Assembly: GCA_030123545.1 (NCBI GenBank)
Contig: CP126124.1
Span: 1,612,001-1,676,000 of the forward strand
Length of the DNA stretch: 64,000 nt
Direction of reading: 5' to 3'
Source of the DNA: Burkholderiaceae bacterium
GTDB taxonomy: Bacteria > Pseudomonadota > Gammaproteobacteria > Burkholderiales > Burkholderiaceae_C
Positions 24,751-33,722 of this stretch are shown piece after piece. Both the position numbers and the translations under genes were made by a program. Each line of letters begins with the position of its first letter. The stretch's first letter is position 1. The notes below the pieces were generated by a model. It saw nothing but the letters and a program-made list of their open reading frames with translations. It was not told the DNA's origin and made no database searches.

Positions 24751-26858
24751 GTCGGCGCTCCCACCGTCTCGAGCGCGGCGCGCCCCCGGTTTGCGCTCGT
24801 GCCCTCCTTGCCGCGCGTAATGGGCTGGGCCGCGCGCGCTGCATGCACCCAGCGTTGATGCTCCCGGCGTACCTGTTCCGCGGGAATGATCTGGACCGTC
24901 TCGCGTTGAAAGCCGCGCACGATCAGCGCGACTATGGCCACCAACGCCGCCAGGATCACCAGCCACCAGATGTGCCAGACCAGGCCGAACGCGAGCAGGA
25001 AGCCGGTGCCGCCGAACACCGGCCCCAGCGCGCTGTTCTTCGGCATTTCGATGTCGACGTATTCGTCGGGTTCCTGATAGCCCATGCCGAATTCCTTGGC
25101 GGCGGTGAAAGCGTCGCGGTCGTTCACGATCGGTATGACCGGGAAGTTGTATTCCGGGGGCGGCGCCGACGTCGCCCATTCGAGGCTGCGGCCGTCCCAG
25201 GGGTCGCCCACGTAGACGCGGTTCTGCTCGCGCTGCCTGATCGACACCCACAACTGGATCACCAGGCTCGCGAGCCCCGCGCCGACCACCAGCGCGCCGA
25301 CGAAGGCGACGATTTCCATCGGCACGTAACGGGCCTGCTCATAGGCCACGCTGCGGCGCGGCAGCCCCATCAGACCCAGGACGTAGAGCGGGAAGAAAGC
25401 CCCCATCCAGCCGAAAATCCAGCAGTACGCCGAGATCTTGCCCCAGCGCTCGTTCAGGCGGAATCCGAACGCTTTCGGAAACCAGTAGGTGTATCCGGCC
25501 AGCATGCCGAACAACACCCCGGGCACCGCCACGTTGTGGAAGTGCGCAACCAGAAACACGGTGTTGTGAACCTGGTAGTCGAGGATCGGGTTCGCCAGCA
25601 TGACGCCGGTGATGCCGCCGATCACGAACAGGAACAGGAACGCGATCGCATAGATCATCGGCACCCCGAAGCGCACGCGGCCGCGGAACATCGTCGCCAT
25701 CCAGTCGTACACCTTCACGCCGGTGGGAATACCGATGAACATGGAAGCGATGCCGAAGGCCGCGTTGATATGGCCCGACTGCCCCATGGTGAAAAAGTGG
25801 TGCAACCAGACCAGGAACGACAGGAACGCGATCGACATGGCGGCCCACACCATCGACTTGTAGCCGAACAGCGCCTTGCCGGAAAAAGTCGAAAAGACTT
25901 CGGAAAAAATACCGAAACCGGGCAGGATCAGGATGTAGACCTCGGGGTGGCCGAACAGCCAGAACATGTTCGCGAAATTCATCTGGTTGCCGCCCAGCCC
26001 ATTGGTGAAGTAGTGGAAGCCGAGGTAGCGGTCCAGCGCCAGCTGCAGCGTCGCCACGGTCAGCGGCGGCATCGCGAAAATCATCAGGATCGCCGTGCAA
26101 AGCGCGGTCCAGGTGAACAGCGGCATGCGGTACAGCGTCATGCCGGGCGCGCGCTTCTTGTAGATCGTCACCGCGAAGTTGATGCCGGTGAGCGTTGTGC
26201 CGATCGATGTCACCGAGAGCGCCCAGATCCAGTAGTCCACCCCCACGCCCGGGGTGTACAGCGCCTCGGTGTAGGGCGGGTAGCCGAACCAGCCGCCGGT
26301 GGAAAACTCGCCGACGACGAGCGAAATCATCACCAGCCCCGCGCCCGCTGCCGTGAGCCCCAGGCTGATGGAATTGAGCACCGGAAAGGCGACGTCGCGC
26401 GCGCCGATCTGCAGCGGCACTGCGTAGTTGATGAGCCCGGTGAGGAACGGCATCACCATGAAGAAGATCATGATCGTGCCGTGCGTGCTGAACAGCTGCG
26501 CGAAGTGGTCCGGCGAAAGAAAGCCGCCGCCCAGCCCGTCCGCTTGCTGCGCGCGCATCAGGATCGCCTCGATGATGGCGCGTGCCAGCATCACCAGCGC
26601 GATCACCACGTACATGATGCCTATTCTTTTGTGGTCGGTGCTGGTGAGCCAGTCGAACCACAGAGGGCGCCAGGCGCGGTAACGCGTCAGCAGCGCGACC
26701 ACCACGATCACGCCGATGACCACGATCGCGGCGGCGGAGCTGCCGATCAGCCCGTTGATCAAATCGCCCCTGTTACCGCTGCGAAGCAGGGCCCAGAACG
26801 GGAACGCATCCTGGGCCAGCAGCCCCAAAGGGTGAACGAAAATGGCAGACAAGCTCAT
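24747..26858 (-). CDS. cyoB: Cytochrome bo3 ubiquinol oxidase subunit I
   Basis: This 703-residue catalytic subunit reduces oxygen to water and pumps protons. Haem and copper ligands are visible: the low-spin haem His in FSTHGTIMIFFM, CuB His and the cross-linked Tyr in FGHPEVYILILPGFG, HHFFTMG, and the haem pair in VAHFHN. The ubiquinol-site residues of E. coli (Arg71, Asp75, His98, Gln101) align as Arg, Glu, His, Gln, so Asp75 is replaced by Glu in RAIIEAILMRAQQ. The ATG at 26858 gives the standard N-terminus. It starts 4 bp after cyoA. Confidence 0.97.
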   Translation of the reverse strand: MSLSAIFVHPLGLLAQDAFPFWALLRSGNRGDLINGLIGSSAAAIVVIGVIVVVALLTRYRAWRPLWFDWLTSTDHKRIGIMYVVIALVMLARAIIEAILMRAQQADGLGGGFLSPDHFAQLFSTHGTIMIFFMVMPFLTGLINYAVPLQIGARDVAFPVLNSISLGLTAAGAGLVMISLVVGEFSTGGWFGYPPYTEALYTPGVGVDYWIWALSVTSIGTTLTGINFAVTIYKKRAPGMTLYRMPLFTWTALCTAILMIFAMPPLTVATLQLALDRYLGFHYFTNGLGGNQMNFANMFWLFGHPEVYILILPGFGIFSEVFSTFSGKALFGYKSMVWAAMSIAFLSFLVWLHHFFTMGQSGHINAAFGIASMFIGIPTGVKVYDWMATMFRGRVRFGVPMIYAIAFLFLFVIGGITGVMLANPILDYQVHNTVFLVAHFHNVAVPGVLFGMLAGYTYWFPKAFGFRLNERWGKISAYCWIFGWMGAFFPLYVLGLMGLPRRSVAYEQARYVPMEIVAFVGALVVGAGLASLVIQLWVSIRQREQNRVYVGDPWDGRSLEWATSAPPPEYNFPVIPIVNDRDAFTAAKEFGMGYQEPDEYVDIEMPKNSALGPVFGGTGFLLAFGLVWHIWWLVILAALVAIVALIVRGFQRETVQIIPAEQVRREHQRWVHAARAAQPITRGKEGTSANRGRAALETVGAPT

Positions 26859-26862
26859 AGGA

Positions 26863-27855
26863 CTACTGGCCTCCGGTGGGTGCCGGAGCCAGGGCGGTCG
26901 GCGCAAGCGGCGTGTCGTCCATGACCGACATCACCAGATCAGCGAAGAAGCCGGGCTTCACGCCGGTGAAATAGACATGGCCGTCGGGTGCCGTCGCTTG
27001 CGGCAGCGCCGCGCGCAGCTGCGCCTTGGTCCCTGGCGTTGCGAGGGCTTTCAACGCCGCTGCGTCCAGATGGACTCCGGTGCCGCGCACCTTCTGCACC
27101 CAGGCGTCGAACTCGGCCGGCGTCATCGCCACCGCGGCAAACTTCTGCTGGTGAAAGCCGTTGCCGTTGTACATGGTGTTCTCGCCCAGGAAGCGCCCCG
27201 GCTTGGCGGCCTCCAGATTGAGCTGCGTGACCATGCCGCCCATCGCATAAATCTGGCCCGCGAGCGCCGGAATGAAGAACGACTGCATCACGGTGGCCGA
27301 CGTCAATTCCATCGAAACCGGCCGCCCGGAGGGAAACGCCAGCACGCCGACGCTGGCAATGCCCTGGTCGGGGTAGACAAAGAGCCACTTCCAGTCGTAG
27401 CCGATCACCTGCACGTGAAGCGGCGGCGCGCTCGACGCAATCGCCCGGTACGGGTCGTAGCGCTCGGTATTGCGCCACACCAGGACGCTCAGAATGATGA
27501 CGATGACGATGGGGCCGCCCCAGGTGAAGAATTCGAGCGGCTTGTAGAACTTCCATCGGGGTGTGTACTTCGGCCCGGTCACGCCATACCGGTAACGCCA
27601 CGCAATCCACACGGTGCCGACGAACACCGGCAGCGCGACGAAGATGAACAGGATCGCGACCACGATCCAGAAGTGTTCGCTTTCGGCCGCGGCAATCGGC
27701 CCCTGTGGATTGAGAAAACTCAGGTGCTCGGCGCCGCTGCAACCACCCAACACCAGCAGCGCACCACAGCAAGCGAACCAGCGGGCGACAGACCGCCGGC
27801 GCCGACCTTGCAAGCGCAGCACTGACGATGAAAACTCGGACACACGCGCTCCCAT
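26863..27855 (-). CDS. cyoA: Cytochrome bo3 ubiquinol oxidase subunit II
   Basis: This is a 330-residue lipoprotein subunit. The N-terminal signal ends in the lipobox VLGGC with Cys39 as the lipidated residue. Two membrane helices (about 65-88 and 110-130) and a periplasmic cupredoxin domain follow (YDWKWLFVYPDQGIASV, MVTQLNLEA, FHQQKFAAVAMTP). It lacks the CuA cysteines, as expected for a quinol oxidase. The ATG at 27855 was chosen; a TTG 33 bp earlier is possible. The roughly 240 bp upstream, shared with the divergent DUF1697 gene, holds no promoter I could call. Confidence 0.95.
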   Translation of the reverse strand: MGARVSEFSSSVLRLQGRRRRSVARWFACCGALLVLGGCSGAEHLSFLNPQGPIAAAESEHFWIVVAILFIFVALPVFVGTVWIAWRYRYGVTGPKYTPRWKFYKPLEFFTWGGPIVIVIILSVLVWRNTERYDPYRAIASSAPPLHVQVIGYDWKWLFVYPDQGIASVGVLAFPSGRPVSMELTSATVMQSFFIPALAGQIYAMGGMVTQLNLEAAKPGRFLGENTMYNGNGFHQQKFAAVAMTPAEFDAWVQKVRGTGVHLDAAALKALATPGTKAQLRAALPQATAPDGHVYFTGVKPGFFADLVMSVMDDTPLAPTALAPAPTGGQ

Positions 27856-28096
27856 CCGGCCGTTGCACGGCCGAGAAAAACATTCCAACCGCGAACCCTC
27901 GACTGAATCGAACGCTCACATGACAGCAGACTGTGTGGTTCGCTTCGTGTTTGAAAGTTCCGGACCTTGCAGGTGACCCTGCTGCGCGGGCGGGTTGAGC
28001 TTGACTCCCGGTTTGTATTGATTTATTCGCGCGAAGTGCATGTCGATCGACGAGGTCCGTGCGAGTACATTGGCCGTGGCCAGCAGCACACCCGTC

Positions 28097-28612
28097 ATGC
28101 CCAGATACATCGCCTTCCTGCGCGGCGTCAGCCCGATGAACGCGAAGATGCCTGAACTGAAGGCCTGCTTCGAAGCGGCGGGCTTCACCGACGTGCGCAC
28201 GCTGCTCTCCAGCGGCAACGTCGCTTTCTCCAGCCGCGCCTTGACTGAGGCCACGCTCGCGCGGCGCGCCGAACTCGCGATGCAGGACGGGCTGGGCAAG
28301 GCGTTCGGCACCTTCATCCGCTCAAAGGCGCAGTTGCACGCGCTGCTCGCCGCCGATCCCTACGCGGCCTTCGACATCGATCCTGGTGCCAAGCGTGTCG
28401 TCACCTTTTTGCGCGAAGCCGTCCCGCCGGGCATCCTGCTCCCGCCCGCGCGCGACGGCGCGCGCGTGCTCAAGGCGGTCGGCCGCGAGGTCTACAGCGT
28501 CTATGTGCCGGGGCCGAAAGATCCGGTGTTCATGAGCCTGCTCGAGCGCCAATTCGGTCCGGACATCACCACACGCACGCAGGAAACCGTGCGCAAATGC
28601 GCCGGTGCATGA
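28097..28612 (+). CDS. DUF1697 family protein
   Basis: This 171-residue cytoplasmic protein is recognised by YIAFLRGVSPMNAKMPELKACFEAAGFTDV and LLSSGNVAFSS, the typical DUF1697 N-terminus (more often LRGINVGG), then GAKRVVTFLREAVP and a conserved C-terminal TRTQETVRKC. Function is unknown for the family. The ATG at 28097 was chosen over an upstream ATG at 28040 because family similarity begins with PRYIAFLRG. It converges with the alpha/beta hydrolase gene. Confidence 0.85.
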   Translation: MPRYIAFLRGVSPMNAKMPELKACFEAAGFTDVRTLLSSGNVAFSSRALTEATLARRAELAMQDGLGKAFGTFIRSKAQLHALLAADPYAAFDIDPGAKRVVTFLREAVPPGILLPPARDGARVLKAVGREVYSVYVPGPKDPVFMSLLERQFGPDITTRTQETVRKCAGA

Positions 28613-28667
28613 GGGTCGCCGGCAGGGGGGTTCGGGGGTCGGCCCGCCGCCCGCGACGACGCTTTGG

Positions 28668-29474
28668 TCAGCCGCGCAGGAAATCACGCAGCGCGAACAG
28701 CACGCCGTCCGGCGCCTCGGTCATCAGCGCGTGGCCGGCGGCCAGCGTCACCACTTTCGCATTGCGTGCCTTTGCCGCGAGCGCCGCCGCGGCCTTAGCC
28801 GGCGTCATCTGGTCGTATCGGCCTACTATAAAAAGCGTAGCGCACTGCACACGCTGTATCTGGGCTTCACCGGCTTTGTAGTCATCACAGGCCTTGAAGC
28901 CGGTGTGGAACAGGTTGTGCTGCCGGTTGCTCGCGAGCACGCGGCGCATCAGCGCGCGCGAGCCGCCGTAGAGCCAGGTGCCGGGGCCGAGCGTCGAGGG
29001 CGGCGGCGCGAGCGTCGAGTGCGAGAACACATTGACCATGGCTATCGCCTGCTGCGGCTGCTTTAACGACGCATCGAGCAGCGCCGGCGACACCTTCATC
29101 GGGAACGCCGTGCCGACTAAGGCGAGATGGCTGACCCGCTCCGGCGCGGTCGCCGCCGCTTCGAGCGCGATCAGCGAGCCGAAGCTGTGGCCGACCAGCG
29201 CAGCGCGCCGCACTCCTGCCGCATCCAGCAACGCGATGACGAAGCGCGCCGCTTCCTCGACCGAGCGCGGCGGCGCGCCGCTGCTGCGGCAATGGCCCGG
29301 CAGGTCGAGCGCGAGCACGTTCCAGCCGTGGTGCGCGAACCAGCGGCTTTGCAGAATCCAGACGCTGTGATCGTTCAGAACGCCGTGGATGAACATCATG
29401 GTCGGCTGCGCCGGGTCGAACGCCTTGCCGCCGGTGTAGCAGTAGGTGACGTGGCCGTGGACAGTGAGGTTCAT
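28668..29474 (-). CDS. Alpha/beta fold hydrolase
   Basis: This 268-residue protein contains the oxyanion HGVLNDHSVW, LDLPGHCRSSG, the nucleophile elbow VGHSFGS (Ser), Asp in VGRYDQMTP and the catalytic His in AAGHALM, so the triad is complete. The substrate is unknown. The ATG lies 2 bp after the metY stop, so the two are an operon; a link to sulfur amino acids is possible but unproven. A 60-bp repeat copy (28820-28879) is read in frame between the cap region and the Asp. Confidence 0.88.
   Translation of the reverse strand: MNLTVHGHVTYCYTGGKAFDPAQPTMMFIHGVLNDHSVWILQSRWFAHHGWNVLALDLPGHCRSSGAPPRSVEEAARFVIALLDAAGVRRAALVGHSFGSLIALEAAATAPERVSHLALVGTAFPMKVSPALLDASLKQPQQAIAMVNVFSHSTLAPPPSTLGPGTWLYGGSRALMRRVLASNRQHNLFHTGFKACDDYKAGEAQIQRVQCATLFIVGRYDQMTPAKAAAALAAKARNAKVVTLAAGHALMTEAPDGVLFALRDFLRG
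28820..28879 (-). repeat. 60-bp dispersed repeat, copy 4 (inside hydrolase gene)
   Basis: It is oriented on the minus strand. It keeps AGCCC at positions 14-18 and GCTACGCTTTTTATAGTA at 39-56. It encodes the stretch around KAGEAQIQRVQCATLFIVG of the hydrolase without breaking the frame. Confidence 0.65.
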
Positions 29475-29476
29475 GG

Positions 29477-30790
29477 TCAGGCTCCCGCTTTCTCGGCAGC
29501 CTTCAGCGCGCGTTTCAGGTCATCGATCAGGTCATCCGGGTCTTCCAGCCCGATCGACAGCCGTATCGTGCCCTGCGTGATGCCGGCCGCCGCCAGCGCC
29601 TCGTCGCTCATGCGGAAATGCGTGGTGCTGGCCGGGTGGATCACCAGCGAACGGACGTCGCCGACGTTCGCGAGATGGCTGAACAGGCGCAGCGTCTCGA
29701 TGAACTTCTTGCCCTGCTCGCGGTTGCCCTTCAGGTCGAAGCTGAATACCGCGCCGGCGCCTCGCGGCAGCAGCTTTTTCGCCAGCGCGTGGCTGGGGTG
29801 CGATTCGAGCAGCGGGTGGCCGACGCGTGCGACGAACGGCTGGCCAGCGAGGAATTCGACGACCCGCTCGGTGTTCGCCACGTGCCGCGCCATGCGCAGC
29901 GGCAGGGTTTCGATGCCCTGCAGGATCAGCCACGCGGTGTGCGGACTCATGCAGGCGCCGAAATCGCGCAAGCCTTCGCGGCGCGCGCGCAGCAGGAACG
30001 CGCCGACGGTGCTCTCCTCGGTGAACACCATGCCGTGGTAGCCGTCGTAGGCTTTCGTCAGTTCGGCGAAGCGCCCGTCGCGCGCGGCGGCCGCTTCCCA
30101 GTCGAAGCTGCCGCCGTCGACCACCAGGCCGCCGATCACCGTGCCGTGGCCGGAGAGGAACTTGGTCGCAGCGTGGTACACCAGATCGGCGCCGTGGTCG
30201 AACGGCTTCATCAGGTACGGCGTGGTGAAGGTCGCATCGACCAGCAGCGGCACGCCAGCCTCGTGCGCGATCTGCGAGACGGTCGGGATGTCGAGCACGT
30301 CCAGCCCCGGGTTGCCGATGGTCTCGCCAAACAGCAGCCGGGTTTCGGGCCGGATCGCCGCGCGCCAGCCGGCGATGTCGCCGGGTTTGACGAAGGTGGT
30401 GTGGATGCCAAAGCGCGGCAGCGTGAAATGCAGCAGGTTCTGCGAGCCGCCGTACACCGCGGTGCTCGCGACGATGTGCCCGCCAGCGCCCATCAGCGTC
30501 ACGATCGCCAGATGCAACGCCGCCATGCCGCTGGCCGCCCCGATCGCGCCGATGCCGCCTTCGAGCGCGGCGATGCGCTCTTCCAGCACGGCGTTGGTCG
30601 GATTGGTGAGCCGCGAATAGACATGGCCGGCGCGTTCCAGGTTGAACAGCGCCGCCGCCTGATCCGAGCTCTCGAACACGAACGAGGTGGTCAGGTGGAT
30701 CGGCACCGCACGCGCGCCGGTGGCCGGGTCGGGCGCGGCGCCGGCGTGTACCGCCAACGTGTCGAAGCCGGGGTCTGCGTAGCCGGGCAT
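29477..30790 (-). CDS. metY: O-acetylhomoserine (thiol)-lyase / sulfhydrylase
   Basis: This 437-residue PLP enzyme of the Cys/Met family makes homocysteine from O-acetylhomoserine and sulfide. Motifs are DTLAVHAGAAPDPATGARAVPIH, YSRLTNPTNAVLEERIAALEGG, TKFLSGHGTVIGG with the PLP Lys, and VGDVRSLVIHPASTTH near the C-terminus. The length and the long loop before the Lys favour MetY over MetZ, but O-succinylhomoserine cannot be excluded. GGAGA precedes the ATG. The upstream leader has a structured GC-rich segment. It is followed directly by the hydrolase gene. Confidence 0.93.
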   Translation of the reverse strand: MPGYADPGFDTLAVHAGAAPDPATGARAVPIHLTTSFVFESSDQAAALFNLERAGHVYSRLTNPTNAVLEERIAALEGGIGAIGAASGMAALHLAIVTLMGAGGHIVASTAVYGGSQNLLHFTLPRFGIHTTFVKPGDIAGWRAAIRPETRLLFGETIGNPGLDVLDIPTVSQIAHEAGVPLLVDATFTTPYLMKPFDHGADLVYHAATKFLSGHGTVIGGLVVDGGSFDWEAAAARDGRFAELTKAYDGYHGMVFTEESTVGAFLLRARREGLRDFGACMSPHTAWLILQGIETLPLRMARHVANTERVVEFLAGQPFVARVGHPLLESHPSHALAKKLLPRGAGAVFSFDLKGNREQGKKFIETLRLFSHLANVGDVRSLVIHPASTTHFRMSDEALAAAGITQGTIRLSIGLEDPDDLIDDLKRALKAAEKAGA

Positions 30791-30903
30791 GATGTCTCCA
30801 GGAGCTGTCGCGAACGTTGCCGACGGTCGCCGGCCCGCGCTCAGATGTTGCGGCGGCGGGCTTGACCCGGCTTCCCGTTCCGTGTTGAATGGTCGTGGAA
30901 CCC
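30791..30903 (-). promoter_or_regulatory. Structured metY leader, possible riboswitch-like element
   Basis: On the metY strand the leader contains GGGTTCC, a 15-nt loop and GGAAC, forming a short stem, immediately followed by GGGAAGCCGGGTC and CGCCGCAAC. These words resemble the conserved core of cobalamin riboswitches, but the rest of that fold, including a full B12 box, could not be found. It may be a divergent or unrelated element, or chance in GC-rich DNA. Confidence 0.25.
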
Positions 30904-30983
30904 GCATTGTGGGCCATGGGGGTTCCGGTTCTGGGAGCGCCGGCGCGATGCGGCCGGCGGCGGCCCGCAACGAGGAGAGCAGC

Positions 30984-31439
30984 ATGAAAGTCAGCGACAT
31001 CCTGCGCGTCAAGGGCAATACGCTCTACACCGTCACGCCGGACGACGCCATGGCCGAGGCCGTGCAGACGATGGCCGAGAAGGACATCGGCTCGCTCGTC
31101 GTGATGGAGCGCGGCGAGCTGTGCGGCCTGTTGACGTTCCGCGAGGTGATCCAGACCATCGTCAAGAACGGCGGCGCGGTCGGCACGTCCCAGGTGCGCG
31201 GCGCAATGGTCGAGCGCCCGCAGACCTGCAGCTCCGACACCGAACTCGACGAGGTGCGCCGCCTGATGCTGGACCACCATGCGCGCTACCTGCCGGTGAT
31301 GGACAAGAAGATGCTGATGGGCGTGATCAGCTTCTATGACGTCGCGAAGGCCGTGGTCGACAGCCAGAACTTCGAGAACCAGATGCTCAAGGCCTATATC
31401 CGCGACTGGCCGGGCGGCGACGAAGGCGGCAACGGCTGA
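30984..31439 (+). CDS. CBS-domain pair protein
   Basis: This 151-residue protein consists almost entirely of two CBS motifs (about 8-62 and 75-130): TVTPDDAMAEAVQTMAEKDIGSLVVMERGELCGLLTFRE, then CSSDTELDEVRRLMLDHHARYLPVMDKKMLMGVISFYDV. Such Bateman modules bind adenosine nucleotides or SAM and regulate partners; no catalytic domain is present. A strong GAGGAGAG precedes the ATG. It is divergent from metY across 193 bp. Confidence 0.92.
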   Translation: MKVSDILRVKGNTLYTVTPDDAMAEAVQTMAEKDIGSLVVMERGELCGLLTFREVIQTIVKNGGAVGTSQVRGAMVERPQTCSSDTELDEVRRLMLDHHARYLPVMDKKMLMGVISFYDVAKAVVDSQNFENQMLKAYIRDWPGGDEGGNG

Positions 31440-31484
31440 AAGCAGCACGGCAGGCCGCGGCGCACTCGCGGATAATCGTGCGCA

Positions 31485-32582
31485 ATGAGCGGCAATACCT
31501 TCGGAACCCTGTTCGCCGTCACCAACTTCGGTGAGTCGCATGGACCGGCGATCGGCTGCGTGATCGACGGTTGCCCGCCGGATCTGGCGCTGGCCGAGGC
31601 CGACATCCAGCCCGACCTGGACCGGCGCCGGCCCGGCAGTTCCAAATACGTGACGCAGCGGAAGGAGCCGGATCGGGTCGAAATCCTCTCCGGCGTATAT
31701 GAGGGCCGGACCACCGGCACGCCGATCTGCCTGCTGATCCGCAACGAGGATCAGCGCAGCAAGGATTACGGCAGCATCGCGCAGACCTTTCGCCCCGGCC
31801 ATGCCGACTACACGTACTGGCACAAATACGGCCTGCGCGACCCGCGCGGCGGTGGCCGTTCGTCGGCGCGGCTCACCGCGCCGATGGTCGCGGCCGGCGC
31901 GGTCGCCAAGAAGTGGCTCGGCGAACAATACGGCTGCCGTTTTCGCGGCTGCATGGTGCAGATCGGCGAGATCGAGATTCCGTTCGAATCCTGGGACCAT
32001 GTGCCGAACAACCCGTTCTTCGCGCCGGCGGCCGATGTGTCGAAGCTGGAGGCGTATCTGGAGGCGCTTCGCAAGAGCGGCGACTCGTGCGGCGCACGTC
32101 TGCGCGTGTCCGCGACCGGCGTCCCGGTCGGTCTGGGCGAGCCGCTGTTCGACAAGCTCGATGCCGACATCGCGTGGGCGATGATGGGCATCAACGCGGT
32201 GAAGGCGGTCGAGATCGGCGCCGGTGTGGATAGCGTCGCGCAGCGCGGCAGCACGCACGGCGACGCGCTGTCGCCAGAGGGCTTTCGCTCGAACAACGCG
32301 GGCGGCACGCTGGGCGGCATCAGCAGCGGGCAGGACCTGGAAGTCCACATCACGGTCAAGCCGACCAGTTCGATCCTCACGCCGCGCGAGTCGATCGACA
32401 CGCAGGGGCGCTCGACCGAGGTCGTGACGCGAGGCCGCCACGACCCCTGCGTCGGCCTGCGCGCGGCGCCGATCGCCGAGGCGATGCTGGCGCTGGTCGT
32501 GATGGAACATGCACTGCGGCAGCGCGCGCAATGCGCGGATGTCCGGCTGCCGGTGCCGCCGATTCCCGCGGCGGCGCCGTAG
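31485..32582 (+). CDS. aroC: Chorismate synthase
   Basis: This 365-residue FMN-dependent enzyme converts EPSP to chorismate, the last common step of aromatic biosynthesis. Signatures are GESHGPAIGCVIDGCPPDL near residue 16, RPGHADYTYWHKYGLRDPRGGGRSSAR near 105-130 and the third signature RSNNAGGTLGGISSGQ near 265, with RGRHDPCVGLRAAPIAEA near the end. It follows the CBS-protein gene by 45 bp; aroQ of the same pathway lies 1.1 kb downstream. Confidence 0.97.
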   Translation: MSGNTFGTLFAVTNFGESHGPAIGCVIDGCPPDLALAEADIQPDLDRRRPGSSKYVTQRKEPDRVEILSGVYEGRTTGTPICLLIRNEDQRSKDYGSIAQTFRPGHADYTYWHKYGLRDPRGGGRSSARLTAPMVAAGAVAKKWLGEQYGCRFRGCMVQIGEIEIPFESWDHVPNNPFFAPAADVSKLEAYLEALRKSGDSCGARLRVSATGVPVGLGEPLFDKLDADIAWAMMGINAVKAVEIGAGVDSVAQRGSTHGDALSPEGFRSNNAGGTLGGISSGQDLEVHITVKPTSSILTPRESIDTQGRSTEVVTRGRHDPCVGLRAAPIAEAMLALVVMEHALRQRAQCADVRLPVPPIPAAAP

Positions 32583-32653
32583 CGGGCGAACACGGCGGCC
32601 GGGCACAGGCGCACGAACGATCAGGCAGTAACGGTCAGCCAGGCAGAACCCCG

Positions 32654-33679
32654 ATGCAGTACACGCACCTTGGCAACACCGGGCTCGAAGTCTCGCGCAT
32701 CTGCCTCGGCATGATGACCTACGGCAGCCCGCAGTGGCGGCCCTGGGTGCTGGGCGAGGCCGACGCGCTGCCGGTGGTCAAGCATGCGGTGGACCTGGGC
32801 GTGAATTTCTTCGACACCGCCGACATGTATTCGGCCGGCGAGAGCGAAGAGCTGACCGGCCGCTTCGTCAAGATGCTGTGCCGCCGCGAAGAAGTGGTGA
32901 TCGCGACCAAACTGTACTTTCCGGTCGACATGGCCTTCCATGCCGACCGCGAGGCGCGCGGCAGTCCGGCGCGGCGCCCGAACCTGAGCGGGCTGGGCAG
33001 GAAGCGCATCTTCCACGCGGTGGACGCGAGCCTGCAGCGCCTCGGTTGCGACTACATCGATCTGTACCAGATCCACCGGCTCGATGCGCAGACGCCGATC
33101 GAGGAGACGATGGAGGCGTTGCACGACGTGGTCAAGTCCGGCAAGGTGCGCTACATCGGTGCCAGCAGCATGTGGGCCTGGCAGTTCGCGAAGGCGCAGC
33201 AGCTTGCGAAGGAACACGGTTGGACCCGCTTCGTCAGCATGCAGAACCACTACAACCTCGCGTACCGCGAGGAGGAGCGCGAGATGATCCCGCTGTGCCG
33301 CGACCAGCGCGTGGCGCTGATCCCGTGGAGCCCGCTCGCGCGCGGCTTCCTCGCCGGCAATCGCCAGCCTCATGATCGCGAACAGGGCGCGACTCCGCGC
33401 GCGAAGACCGACGCGTTCGCGCACAGTCTCTACTACCGCAAGAGCGACTTCAAGGTGGTGCAGGCGCTCGTGCGGCTGGCGCAGAAGAAGGGCGTGAGCC
33501 CGGCGACGCTCGCCTACGCCTGGCTGCTGCACAAGGGCGTGACCGCGCCCATCGTCGGTGCGAGCAAATCCTGGCAGATCGATCAGGCGGTTGCCGCGCT
33601 CGACGTCGCATTGTCGGCGCCGGAAATGGAACGGCTCGAGGCGCCTTACGAGCCGCATCCGGTGCTCGGTCATCACTGA
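32654..33679 (+). CDS. Aldo/keto reductase
   Basis: This 341-residue TIM-barrel oxidoreductase has the catalytic Asp and Tyr in NFFDTADMYSAGESEE, Lys in VIATKLYFP and His in YQIHRLD. NADPH-binding residues lie near IVGASKSWQIDQA at the C-terminus. An insert around ADREARGSPARRPN is common in this subgroup. The ATG at 32654 starts the canonical MQYTHLGNTGLEVSRICLG. The physiological substrate is unknown. It lies between aroC and aroQ, all in the same direction. Confidence 0.93.
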   Translation: MQYTHLGNTGLEVSRICLGMMTYGSPQWRPWVLGEADALPVVKHAVDLGVNFFDTADMYSAGESEELTGRFVKMLCRREEVVIATKLYFPVDMAFHADREARGSPARRPNLSGLGRKRIFHAVDASLQRLGCDYIDLYQIHRLDAQTPIEETMEALHDVVKSGKVRYIGASSMWAWQFAKAQQLAKEHGWTRFVSMQNHYNLAYREEEREMIPLCRDQRVALIPWSPLARGFLAGNRQPHDREQGATPRAKTDAFAHSLYYRKSDFKVVQALVRLAQKKGVSPATLAYAWLLHKGVTAPIVGASKSWQIDQAVAALDVALSAPEMERLEAPYEPHPVLGHH

Positions 33680-33722
33680 AGCCGCCGCGCGCTACGATGT
33701 CGCGTCCGTGCAAGCAACCAAC

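Noticed and set aside
24705..26924. A 739-codon open frame antisense to cyoB
   Set aside because: It is a shadow of cyoB; no domain pattern, and the cyo operon is continuous on the minus strand.
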